Made by a program: the position numbers and the translations under genes. The notes below the pieces were generated by a model. The model was not told the origin of the DNA, did not search any database, and was given only the letters and a program-made list of their open reading frames with translations. A DNA stretch of 64,000 bases from Cryptomeria japonica. Lineage: Eukaryota; Streptophyta; Pinopsida; Cupressales; Cupressaceae. The stretch is taken from contig NC_081410.1 of NCBI RefSeq assembly GCF_030272615.1, positions 223,873,415 to 223,937,414 on the forward strand, read 5' to 3'. This document shows positions 46,931-57,862 of the stretch, piece by piece (the stretch's first letter is position 1; every line of letters begins with the position of its first letter).

Positions 46931-47944
46931 GAAAAGAGCAAAAGAGGAGAAGGAAGCAGAGAAGAACAAACAAGCGGAGATCAAAACAAAAGAAGGAGGG
47001 CAGACTCCTAAGGCAACTGGTGATCAAACCAAATAGGTTGATACCACCAATCCTCTTGATCTAACTCTTGCAAGTCTGACTCAATCAGCAGATGAGTCTG
47101 AGCTACTACGAAGCATCAAACTTGCACAAGAGAGACTAGAAGAATTGTGAAGGAAGAAAGAATAGGATGTCATACAAACTACAGTTGACATCCTTACCAG
47201 TCTAATTCCTGATACCAACCTCCCCAATACCAATTCCTCTCTATCCAAGCTCAAACTTCTTTGTATCGTAGTGGAGGACCAGGTACAATGCTTGGAAGAT
47301 GTTGCTGAAGCAACTGCAAAGAACCATGAAAAGGCACTCAATATTCTCTTAGTCAAGCAAATGAATGAACTGCGGACACAACTACTGAAATAGCAGAATG
47401 ATATCAGTGTTGCTATGAGTGAAGGTAAATTATTGTTGAGTAAAATCTACCAACCCCATCTATTTTGTGATGATGTGCTTAAACAGAAAGCTAAACTCTA
47501 ATAGAAGTTACAGGCATATATCAACAATTTCAAGAATGCCATATGATTCATTCACTACCTATGGACAAACCGTTCATCATTATCAACATTAGACTACCAA
47601 GATGGACTTGGAGATCAGCAACCAGACTAAAGATTTGTGGGAGCTTCAACTGCTCCTATTGCCAAGACTGCAGATTCTTCAGAAATGTTTTCTCAACCTA
47701 GAAGCTATCACGGTAACTCAAGAGATGAGTACCATTGATGCAATGGAAGAACTAGTATTCCAGATGAAGACTGAAAGTGAGGTTGCTACCTCATTACTTG
47801 AGTCATGGACATTGGCTATAAAAAAATTTATGCATGACTTTAAATCTGTTTTTGAGAGATTTCATTCCTTATTGTCATGAACATCTACTCTATTTTATTA
47901 TATATGCAAAAAGGGGTTACTTTGCATTACTTTGTCATTGTTGG

Positions 47945-48159
47945 CAAAGGGGGAGTAGTGTACATTAAAATTTTGGTGAATGTTACCATTTCATGTACTT
48001 TCATGTTACCATTTTGGGGAGTAGTGTACATTGTAATCTTTGCAAAAGGGGTAGTGTATATGCTTAGGGGGAGTAATTTTGATTATGGCATTTTTGTTGT
48101 AAAAACACTTAGATGTCAAAATTTTCCTAAGTGTTGCCATCAATGCCAAAGGGGGAGAT
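47945..48159 (+). other. Repeated polypurine tracts of C
   Basis: GCAAAGGGGGAG at 47944-47955, GGGGAGTAG near 48017, AGGGGGAGTAA at 48065, and the terminal CCAAAGGGGGAGAT at 48146-48159 next to the 3' LTR. The preceding GTTGCCATCAATG is identical in A', H and I. Confidence 0.8.
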
Positions 48160-49347
48160 TGTTGGCATTTTGATGATGTTTTGATTGTCATTGATGGACA
48201 CACACTTTCTTGATGTATGAGTTATGCTCAACCGGTAATTGCTCCAACCGGTATTGTGTATTATTGGATGTATAGTCTTTAGACTATTGGTGTTTTGCAG
48301 AAAATGGTTTACCGGTCACAAATTGTATGAAGACTGCAAGCGGTATGAAGACCCCAAGTGGTACGAGGATCCCAAGAGGTTCGAGGAGCTCAAGCAGTAC
48401 GAAGGAACCAAGTGGTAGTTAACTTTTGATCAGAACACTATGATCTACCAGTCTTCATTTTTGACAACCGGTAATTGGTATATTGTATAAACTAGTATTA
48501 CTCTGTGATGAGTTACCAACCAGTATTACTGTAATGTGTGATGAGTTATCATCCACTAACACTCTGGCAGTGATTTTGTGTCATGTTACCAAATGTGTCT
48601 AGATGCACTAAACCTAGGAACTTGTAGTCTAATCCTATTGGACCGACATGAAATCAGTTTCCTTTATAAGGACATCATGTCTAGGGTTTGCATGTGAGAT
48701 GTGTGATATGTGAGACATAGAAGAGAAAAGGTTATGTGCGATCATTGAAGATAAGATTAGGTCTGTGTGAATAAATAGAGTGTGGAGATATTGAAGAGTG
48801 AAGTAATGCTGAAATGTGTTAACAATGAGCTGTCAAGGATCTAACTAAGCATATTGTGCTATTATCTAGATCATTCACTTGTTGATTACTAATATCTTTG
48901 ACAAGTCTGAAACCCTTAACCGGGTAGGCCCAGCAAAGCCTTTGTAAATCCTCTAACAAGGTGGTTCACAACCGTGGATCTAAAATCCTTTAACAAGGTA
49001 GTCTTTAATAGGACTTATCTCCTAACAGAGATCTAGATTCCTAATAGGATCTGTTCTGGTGAAGAACATTGTATGACCTTAACCGGTCTGGTTTCTATTC
49101 TACAAATAGTTACTTGCGAGTTTCTTCTCATTGTGGTTTTTCCCATTTGGGTTTCCACGTCAAATATCTTGTGTTGTGGTGATTATGCTCATGTGGGTGA
49201 ATGCTTTGTTTTCTATTTGGTTTGCATTTATCTTAACTGGTTTATTAGTGAATCTTTTGTATCGATTATGTGCTAAACTATTTAAAAGTTTGTTTACAGT
49301 ATTTTTTGGTATAGTAATTCACCTCCCCCCCCTCTTAGTATTCATCA
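48160..49347 (+). repeat. 3' LTR of C
   Basis: TGTTGGCATTTTGATG to ...TTAGTATTCATCA, 1188 bp, a close match to 40898-42071. Confidence 0.93.
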
Positions 49348-49352
49348 TACTA

Positions 49353-49849
49353 TTTGCAATATTATCATTTGATTGTGGGTAAGGTTTCCCACCTTGGTTT
49401 TTCCTCTTACAGGGTTTCCACATACAAATCTTTGTGTTATGTGTTGTGGATGTTGTTTCTCTTTCTGTTATATGCATTGAGTTTCACCGGTATTAATATT
49501 AATTGTTAATCTGTTAACCGGCATTATGTTTGGTCTACCGGTATTAAGTATCAAGTTTGCTTAAGTTATATTTGGGTTGAAATTAATAGACAACTGATTC
49601 ACCCCCCCCCTCTCAGTTGCCTCTGGATCCTAACAATTGGTATCAGAGCTTGGTCAAAGGTTCAAACCCCTCGCTTGCACTTGGGGGGATTGTTGCAAGG
49701 TGCGTGCCCTTGGTCTCCTTGTATTGTGCAATGCAACGCTTGGGTTTGTGACATGGCTTAACCACCTCCTGTGGATTCTATAAGTCTAGTGGTTGTATCG
49801 AGCATTAACAGGTCGATCTTTTGGTGCAACGACATTCACACTTGTAACA
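49353..49849 (+). repeat. LTR of G (U5 part), primer site and short tail
   Basis: U5 resumes after C with GTGGGTAAGGTTTCCCACC and ACTGATTCACCCCCCCCC, ending GGATCCTAACA at 49635. ATTGGTATCAGAGC follows at 49636. The last 200 bp contain a G-run (CTTGGGGGGAT, 49680-49690), then TGTTGCAAGG...TTGTAACA (49691-49849), a 159-bp segment with LTR-like TG/CA ends that does not resemble the first LTR. Confidence 0.75.
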
Positions 49850-49854
49850 ACCAA

Positions 49855-50680
49855 CCCACCATCAAGTAGAGTGCATAAATGGATCCTATTAGCCATTTAT
49901 TATTTTACCAAGTGGATTGAATGAATTCACACTAGGAGGGTTACAAGTAGGGTGGTTATGGATTTTCTTCTTGACAATATTATCTCTAGATTTGGTGTTC
50001 CTTTCATAATTGTGATAGACAATTCAAAGTGTTTTAAGTCAAAAGAATATGTTCTTTTTTGTGAGACATGTGGGATACAAATAGCATACTCCACATCTTA
50101 CCATTCACAAGGGAATGGTCAAGCAGAATCCAACAATAACAGCTTGATGAAAATCATCAAAAACGGCTTAGACATAAATAAAAGGGCATGGGATTCAAAG
50201 TTGAAAATGGTTCTCTAAGTAAACTGAGTAACTATTAAGAAGGCTACTGGAAATGAACCTTTTGAGTTGGTCTATGGAACTGATGCCAAACTCCCAGTAA
50301 ACAATTTGCTTCCTATTTACAAGTTTATTCAGAACCATGGAGTTGATGTGTCTGACCCAATGTAGAAGAGGATACTACAGGTCACAGAGATTGAAGAAAA
50401 AATGAAGGATGCTCGTCAAAAGAACTTGAAATAGCAATAGAAGGTCAAATATCTCTTTGACAATAGGATTGTTCAAAGAACTTCCTAGCCAGAAGATATG
50501 GTCTTTATGTGGAATGCTAAAGACCAATAGAAGGGCAAACATGGAAAATTTGAAGCACACTAGCTTGGGCCCTATCTAATAAGTGAAAATCATTCACCAG
50601 ACTCTTACATTATTCATAATGTGGATGGTAAAAACATGGAACCACCGGTGCATGGGTAGTATTTGAAAAAATTCTTCAAA
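49855..50680 (+). pseudogene. F integrase, core and C-terminal part
   Basis: HKWILLAIYYFTKWIE, then FGVPFIIVIDNSKCF (second Asp present) and GNGQAESNNNSL (catalytic Glu present, unlike A). The C-terminus has GNEPFELVYGTDAKLPVNNLLP, KGKHGKF and YLKKFF. Many stops, with TAG at 50432 and 50438 in a Gln-rich stretch and again before YLKKFF. It ends near 50680; the spacer to 50817 is T-rich with no gene. Confidence 0.88.
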
Positions 50681-52229
50681 TAACCCTTCATGTTTATTTA
50701 CTTTGTATGTAGTGTACATTGTTTTCCTTTTGATTTTTTGTTGTTTGTTTGTCTACGTCCTAGAGTTCTATATTCTCTTCATAATATAGAGCATTATGTG
50801 TCCCCAACTAGAGCCACTGTTGGAGCACCTTTTTATTTTTCTCGTTGTAGAGTTTAGGGTTTATCTTCTAAAATTTTAAGACTTTTAGGTTTAAATCCCT
50901 AAACCCTAGGTCCTTTTTCCTTTATAATCTGTTTGTTCTAATTTGGTGGTGACTATCAATTTCTTGTTTTCGACCACTTAAGTTGTTTCTTGAAGTATTT
51001 TATGTCGTGTCGATGATTGGCACCTTGATGTTAGCCATCTAGTATTATATTCACCATGGGCTCCGTATTCACCATGCAACTTTGCCCAAATCAATGGTCA
51101 TAAGAGTCGCATGATTGCTTCAATATGAGTGACAAAGCTAATTCTGCAATGTCATTGCAAACGTGTCAATGGAAGATGTTCCTTTGGCATGCCAAACTGA
51201 GGCCACTGAATGGTCTGTGTTGGAATCTACATGTCACATGGGCCCCATTCAAAATAGTTGAACACCAATGAAGAAAGAAAGGCCCCATCCAACTAAGTAA
51301 TCCCCTAGGTGGACTAAGTAGTGATTGTTGCGTGCATTGCAGGCCATGAAGTAAGGGGAATGGCCCAACACTATGTCTCATAAAGAGAGGTAAATAATGA
51401 TTATCTTGATCAAGCTCAATGATGTGGGATGAGCGCACAACTATGCAAGTAAATAAAGATGCAGGTAGAAGCTAACCCCATAGCTTAGCTAATGACCTAA
51501 CACAAGGGTCCCACTAAGATGAGCCACTTCCCAAATGGACCTGATATAGGTAATGTGCACTCACCTTTGATCAAATCAATAGTTGTGGTTATTGCGTGAT
51601 TCTTCCAAGGTGCACCCGCGGATTAATACTGCAACACCACTACAAATGTGTCATGTACGATCCATAAGAGATAAGGATAGATTCTCAAGCCAATGAAAAC
51701 ACAAATACATAGATGAGTGAGCCATGTAACATTGATGAATATGCAACAGGAAGGATTTTGTGACTAAATTTGATGACAGATAAAATATGATAAAAATATT
51801 GATGTGTCGAGCTTTGATACATTGCTAACTAACTAGGAATTTGTTGTTGGGGCCCCAATGTTCAAATATGAAATGCAATGGCTATTTCCACCATCACACT
51901 AGAATGCATGCCTGTAATTAGTTTTTCCATACTACCCATTATGATCTAGATTCTTTGTCTATTTTAGCACCAAGATTGCTCAAATTTGTTCTTACAATGC
52001 TCTATACATGCTCTAAAAAGTTTCCTTTATGCCTATACCTTCATAATTAGGGTTTCTAAAAGCGATTGTCGACTGCACTTCCAATTTCATTCTCTTTAAC
52101 TTTCTTCTCTTTCATGTTAAATTATTAATCATTTGTAGTTGCCAGAATACATAGGATTTAGCCTATGCTAAGATTTGAATCTTTTGTTACCTTTTCATTC
52201 AATTCACTCGTAAAAACCTAACCTTGAAA

Positions 52230-55200
52230 ATGGAAGAGTCATCCAATATAGGAAACAGAAAATTCTCTGAGGAGATTATGATTCAGCTTCTTGGGTCGAG
52301 TGAGACTCAGAAGAGGTCAAAACCTAAATCAAAGCCAGATGAATTCATTGCTGACCAAACTGCAGGTATCAGAGACGCATTGATCCTGCCAGAAGGATTT
52401 ACTCTATGGAGGAAGGGTTACAACAAGAAGAAAGAGATAGTTCCAGTCTCTAATATTTGGGCTTGTAATTTGGGGAGGCTTGTTGTACCCAATGTGTATG
52501 TCAACATAGAGTTAATCGGTGCAATTGCAGAAAATTATTAGCCTGCTACTAGGGAAATTGTAGCTAGTGAACATTGCATGCTAAGAGAAATCAATAGAGA
52601 TGTAATCAATTAAGTTTTCATGCTCAACCCCAGTACTGATTGGGTCATAAATCTATAAGAACTAAAGCTAGAGTATGAGAAGAATGAGAATATATATAGA
52701 AGGAAGTTGGTGCAATTCTTGCATCCAAGATTAAAAGGGAAGGATAGACAACTAATACCAAATAAGACAACCCCTTATAGTGTAGACTTGTTTGCAAGTT
52801 TATTTGTAAATACATACCATGTCCTCTGTCAAGTATGTGTTGTGGATGCCAGGGACTTGATACCAACCTAGATAATGATGGTTTGTGTGGATATCCAAAG
52901 CAGGGATATCAACAGACTTTTTGATTATGCTTCTATGGTAGCTAAAGGTTTACATCATGCCCTCTCTGATTTTAAAATTGGAAAGTCAAACATTTTCAGG
53001 TATTATACTCTTTTAATGCATATATTCTTGTACAAAATTCTTAACGTATGGCATCCTGATTTGAAGATTATTACTAGGGTTAGAGGAGAACCTCTCCCAG
53101 TTCAGGAATGGATGTATGTTTGGAATTGACATAGTGATAAGTCTAATTATATGATGTCTAAAAAACTTTTTGTAAGGAAGCTTCTTAGTATTGTAAAAAA
53201 TAAGGGTAGGTGGGGATTAACCCAAGAGGCTAGAGAGTTTCTTAGGCCTAAGGACCTTAAGCCTGAATTGGGAATCACTCACAATTTGGGGTGATGGTTT
53301 TATTTCAAGGACAATACCATCATAAGGATTTTTGGTAGTCCGGTTAGTCCTAGATTCTTTCCCACTATTATTTAGGATAAGGTAGCTTTCCTTTAAATCA
53401 AGCATCAATTGGCAGAGATGGATAAGTCTTTGGTAGGGGGGTCACATAAGAAAGGGTCAATGATCCCATCACAAGTTGTGATTGGGATATATCACTTTTT
53501 GAATAGAAAGGCATATGACATTCTTGACTCTATGTTGAATAAATGGAGGCTTCCTTAGGATAAATATAACTACTATGATTTAGACTGGTTTGTCAAAAGC
53601 CTTAGAAAAGCCAAAGTACAAGAGAATCAATGGGACAAAAGATGATGAATACATCATAAGAAATGCAATAGATTATGATGAGGTGTTGAAAAGGAAAGAA
53701 AGGTGGTACAAGACTTAGTATGACGAAAATAGAAGAAGGAAAGTGGACAACTCATATTCCCCTTCTTGGGAAGCATTATTGATTCCAGAGGCTAGGATAA
53801 GAGCAATTTTTTTCAGCCTATGTAGATGTTGATAGAATTCATTTGCCTCATGAAAGGCCCCACTTGGATGTAACACCTCCGGTGTAGGTGATGGAGGAAG
53901 ATATACCCCAATCCCCTCAATCAATTGGTTCCCCCATTGGCCATGCTTCTCCTCCATTGAGTTCCCAAGAGCCTCCCACCATAGCTTTTTTGTTGACCCT
54001 GAGACATCACACCCCTCCCCTTTAAAGAGGCTGCTTGCAGAAGTAGCCAAGAAGAATCCCATGGATGCTTCATCCTCAAGTAGCCCTCTTTACCAAATAC
54101 TAAAGATCCCTAAGGTTGTTACTCCTTTGCACACATTATTACTGGGAAGAGAAATCCCTTTCCAATCATATCAAGGTTATGAATTTTAAGGGGATAAACT
54201 CCTACCTCCTCACAAATTTGACACTAGAACAAAGGTCACTATTCAAAAGTCTTCTAAGGAGTGGGCCCTAGATTCATTCAAGCTTGGAGGTGATTTGAGT
54301 GAAGATGTAAGATTAATTGCCTACCAAGAATTTATGAGTGATAATGATTTCATCCACACAAGGGAGTTCAAACATTTCTTTATCAGAAGTCGGACAGATC
54401 ATATAGAAAGAACCAGAGGCATTTATTTTGATGAACTAGGGTATGAAGAAAGGAAAAAATTGAAAGATGAGGTCTTGAAGGCTACAAATCAACAATTTTC
54501 TACTACGAATCCAAAGCTAGGAAGGTAGATTGTGAATAAAAGTGGAATAATCCTTTTGGAGGGATGAGAAATCTCCTCTACCATTGTTTTTCATGAATTG
54601 AGAAGGAGACATGATGTAGATTTGGATTCAATGGATCTAGCACAAAGGGGTATCGTACTATTAGGATAATTATTTGATGATCATCTTGATTAACTTATTA
54701 TTTGGTGCCTTCACAAGGTCACAAAGAATCCTAGCATGAGCCATGAGATTGACCAATGTTTGGAGGTATGTTAGTCAAGAGAGTGGTTGACACTTCCATC
54801 CCAAAGGCAATAGACCTCAAATTGAATGTGACAAAGTTTTCTCATAAGGTATCTTTGAAGAGAGAAGAGGAAATCACATTCTTGAGAAAAAATTTGATTA
54901 CTTTGGAAGAACAATTAAGGATAGTACCTACATAGACACCCCCGGGTAGGATTGAGCATGTATCTGATGAAATTGTTGGGCTAAGAGATGATCTGGCTCA
55001 AGATAGATTGGAAATTGTTGATCTCACAAATAAAAGGGATAGCCTAAAAGTGGATGCCTTGTAGATAGAAAGGAAAGTGAAGGTGAATATGGCAATCTTA
55101 TTACTGCAATCAAGAATCAATGAAATCTTGGAGCATGGAGATGTAGCATGGGATGAGCATAGAGAGTTGTTAAGTTTTTCTCAAAAACATTTGAGTTGGC

Positions 55201-55709
55201 AGCGCTTTATAGCTTTCTCATTATCACATATGATAAAAGTGATAGCAGTATTGGAAATTTCATTGGTTAAACCTCTCCCAAGTTTTCTACATATTATAGT
55301 GGAGAGTTTTAAGGCCAAGTTTGAAGTGACAAAGCAACTCTTCGCTATTCATAGGATATACACATAGAGAATCAATAGTGAACTCAAAGGCTTCTATTGC
55401 CTAATCACTAGCCATATGCCCACCTTGTTTTGCAAGGAAAGGAGAAGGACAAAGGGAAAGAGGATCTTAAGGTCAAAAATAGAATGGATTGCTGACATCA
55501 TAACACTCCAAAATCAAATGTTTCCTAATTTTACTTTAGATGACACACTTTTTTATAAGAAACTAGGATCATACATGGATGCCCTCTCAAGGCTTGACAG
55601 TGTTATGACCAGAATGGAGGTTGTCAAATCAGAAGTTGTAGAAAAAGAGTACCAGAAGCACCTCAAGGCTCTTCAGGACGTCAAGCAGCATGGATTTGGA
55701 TTATTCTAA
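52230..55709 (+). pseudogene. U3-encoded long reading frame of F (homologue of A's)
   Basis: ATG at 52230 (MEESSNIGNRK; A has MEGSSSKGK). Aligned blocks: VSNIWACNLGRLVVPNVYVNIEL (A: LNPWRTGFGELVLPNVFVNINL); FDYASMVAKGLHHALSDFK and YYTLLMHIFLY (A: FNFASYLVDRIHQGFLNLK and HYLLLMHIVLFY); REFLRPKDLK (A: KRFLRPHEHK); DNDFIHTREFKHFF (A: DDQFIKSKEFKSFL). The C-terminal third (55077-55709) is helical and charged. Mostly one frame with stops and two shifts, over about 1100 codons. Function unknown. Confidence 0.78.
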
Positions 55710-56166
55710 TCCCTTCTTCTTCTTTCCATATTTTTCTGAATTTGAAATTTTGAATTTTTAAATTCACAATTTCCCACCCTTTTGTAATCTTAGTTTCCTC
55801 TTTCTTCTTCTCGATGACAAAATATCTAATGATATACTCCTTGATCTAATCACTAGTCTTTTTCATATGTCAAATATTTATATCATGTCTTGTATATTTA
55901 TTGCATATCTTTGGGAAAAGTCTCACAAGATGCTCCCTATGACTTGGTATTGAATAAGTGCAAGATTATCATATCTTCCAATCTGATAAGGGAACCTGTA
56001 TATAGAGAAGAAGGATTCCAGATCATCTTCAACACCTACTACCTGTGGAAGAAGATAAAGGAATGTCTATTCCTATCAGAGGGCTAAAATTTCTTTATCT
56101 TATTCTTGTCAGTCGGTCACCTAAATTTTGAAGTTGTGAAAGGCTCGAAGCCTGTAGCATCCTTAT

Positions 56167-56176
56167 TATATAAAAG
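56167..56176 (+). promoter_or_regulatory. Candidate TATA box of F LTR
   Basis: TATATAAAAG lies about 460 bp after the LTR reading frame, the same order as in A (frame, then TATA, then R/U5). Confidence 0.5.
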
Positions 56177-56731
56177 GATACTCAAGGCCTTGTTTTTTCG
56201 ACCTCTTCTAAAAAATTAGAAATATAGAACACTAATATTGTGAGAAGCTTGTATGCTTATTTTTTCACCAAGGTTGAATAATATGCAATAGGTTTTAAGA
56301 ATTTTTACAGTATTGTAATATGACCATATGTGTCCTTCTTGTAGTGAATTTTGCAAAGGATCATATCTAGCTCTACATATATAGAACACCTTGAAATATA
56401 GTTTAATGATTTCCATGTTGTTTCTCTTGACTTGTGATCCAGAATCTTATATGAGTTAATAGAATCAAGGATTTTAAATTCATATCTCTTCACTGTATTG
56501 AATGAGTTTTGAATGGATTTTGGCCTCTTCTAAAGCAGGAGATTAAAAAATCTAACTTTTGTTTAAAAGGAATCTATGTAGAGAGCAAGTAATAAGTTGC
56601 AATTGAGAAATTCATCATGTGTTGTGATTAATACCAGGTATTAACCACACTACGCCCAAGGCACTTCAAGGAATGCATATTTTTCTCATTGTAATAATGG
56701 TTCATCTAATGCATAGACCAATGGATAAGGT

Positions 56732-57643
56732 TGTTGGAATCAAGGAACACTGGGGGGTGGTGAATCAGTGTTCTACCAGTAAATACATTTTCCAACTTAT
56801 TCTCAATCCACTGGAAGAAAATGCAAGAAAGAAAAATGCAAAAACACAAGATAGTCAACCACAAAATAATCACACCAAGATTTTATGTGGAAACCTAAAA
56901 AGGGAAAAACCACGATGGAATTGGAACCCACAATATTCATATATTGTGATCAGGAGTACATAAATATTACAAAAGGGGAATGCACACTGCCTAGAACCAA
57001 AGGTTCAATTGCAATATGGAAGTCTCACTGACTTACAGACTATTTACAATGATTGAACTCCAAAATAGCATCAAACAATGCCTAGATGAATTCTGATTAA
57101 ATGCAAAATGTTTGACTATAATACCTCTACAACTTAGCCTTGTTCTACTTCTCAGCCATCTACTGGATCAAGAATGTGCATGTGAAACTATGTCAAATAG
57201 GTTTCTTGATCACTAATTGCTAATATCATACCTCAAAAAGATCTCCTACATTAGTCATATATATCCATAATCACAAAATAAAACATTCATCAAGTCAGCC
57301 AACCATAATATGCAATGTAACGTGTAACGTGTAACTGGGTGTAAGCTTAGATTGGATCACTAAAATGTATGTTGATCAACCAAATAGTGTTAAAATGATT
57401 TCTACATGTCGGCCCTATCAACCCATGCATGAAACTATCCACCAAAATCAATGCAAAGATTCCAAACCAAAAAGTGCCCTGGTTATCCTAAAATACCGGG
57501 GATAGATTATCAGACCACTTCCTCTACCGGTTACCAAAATCCATAACTACCATATAGAATTTCCAAAGAGATTTTCCATCAATGACAACCCTAATCCATT
57601 ATTCATGCATTAGTATCCAACATATGAGTGTCAATTTCCAACA
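56732..57643 (-). repeat. 3' LTR of H
   Basis: On the minus strand TGTTGGAAATTGACACTC (57643) to ...TTGATTCCAACA (56732), 912 bp. U5 carries the shared CACTGATTCACCACCCCCC run near 56755-56772, and a GTGGTTTTTCCC block at 56900. The 72 bp between the C-run and the LTR end is short, as in the other families. Confidence 0.87.
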
Positions 57644-57801
57644 TTCTCCCCCTTTGGCATTGATGGCAACACTCATGAAAAATGACTAAGTGTTGAGTCA
57701 CCCTGTATACCAGATCAAAATTTCTAAGGTGCCCCCTTAGTCCAAAAACTCAAAAACTTGTATCATTCTCTCTACATTTTTCACTCTACTCTCCCCCTTT
57801 G
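57644..57801 (-). other. Duplicated polypurine tracts of H
   Basis: On the minus strand CCAAAGGGGGAGAA (57657-57644) directly precedes the 3' LTR, and CAAAGGGGGAG lies upstream at 57801-57791. Confidence 0.78.
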
Positions 57802-57862
57802 ATAGTAATGCCAGAGATGGAGTGCTGCTAAAAAACTTATATACAAAGATATATACCAGATA

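Larger units (their letters stand above)
43830..47880 (+). pseudogene. C ORF2, split by solo LTR S
   Basis: ATG at 43830 (MASASHSSSS) matches the starts in D (MASSSTPTK) and H (MASSSIDN). The N-terminal domain (43830-44600) has FDLCTCLQKQLLLNLNSIK and FRFGQLLVSLFFYFQG. Next are MEAVEPR..GPMGYE (44790), then, after S, a Lys-rich region (KKKRTGTY, AKKKPEIIPVK, ERKRKSK), a DDFNDNEKEGVEQEV block aligned with H, a Lys/Glu repeat (46620-46925), and a C-terminal helical part (47602-47880). Roughly 1000 codons before frameshifts. Not recognised; no enzyme motif seen. Confidence 0.8.
40898..49347 (+). mobile_element. Element C: complete non-autonomous copia-like LTR element
   Basis: LTRs 40898-42071 and 48160-49347, exact TSD tacta (40893-40897 and 49348-49352), primer site, gag with four CCHC-type knuckles, ORF2 and a polypurine tract. 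There is no protease, integrase, RT or RNase H anywhere in 8450 bp, and the space between gag and the 3' LTR is taken by ORF2. A solo LTR (S) interrupts ORF2. It is the most complete copy of this element type here. Confidence 0.93.
40082..49849 (+). mobile_element. Element G: copia I-family LTR plus primer site and short tail, interrupted by C
   Basis: Exact 5-bp flanks accaa (40077-40081 and 49850-49854) bound it, and removing it restores the F integrase reading. It consists of one LTR (40082-40897 plus 49353-49635, about 1.1 kb), a perfect tRNA-Met primer site at 49636, and only about 200 bp more, ending TTGTAACA. The LTR matches that of I (TTGGTATT.TGGAT.TGTTG; GACATGATTTGGACACTTGG). There is no matching 3' LTR, so the 3' end is unusual. 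Confidence 0.8.
38732..56731 (+). mobile_element. Element F: Tat-like gypsy element, 3' half with giant LTR, interrupted by D, G and H
   Basis: F resumes after D within its RT and continues through degenerate RNase H and integrase (38732-40076, then 49855-50680 after G), followed by a 3' LTR from 50818. Proteins align with A over their whole length. The sequence before the LTR (TCCCCAACTAGAGCCAC) matches A. Its 5' half must lie left of the window, beyond D. The 3' LTR is cut by H at 56731. Confidence 0.88.
50818..56731 (+). repeat. 3' LTR of F (giant), cut by H
   Basis: TGTTGGAGCACC starts right after AGAGCCAC, the same pre-LTR end as A. The first 1.4 kb (50818-52229) has no convincing open frame. 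The reading frame 52230-55709 is followed by a TATA box and at least 560 bp more before H interrupts at 56731. The visible part is 5.9 kb; the LTR end is not seen. Confidence 0.75.

Noticed and set aside
46552-47027. Several long frames on both strands over the Lys/Glu repeat
   Set aside because: They are produced by the purine-rich repeat, have extreme composition (Ser/Phe/Leu on the minus strand), and do not continue beyond it.
49636-49700. A tRNA-derived SINE (GGTTCAAACC looks like a Pol III B box)
   Set aside because: The A-box-like sequence is the LTR primer site, the spacing to the B-box-like word is too short, and there is no A- or T-rich tail.
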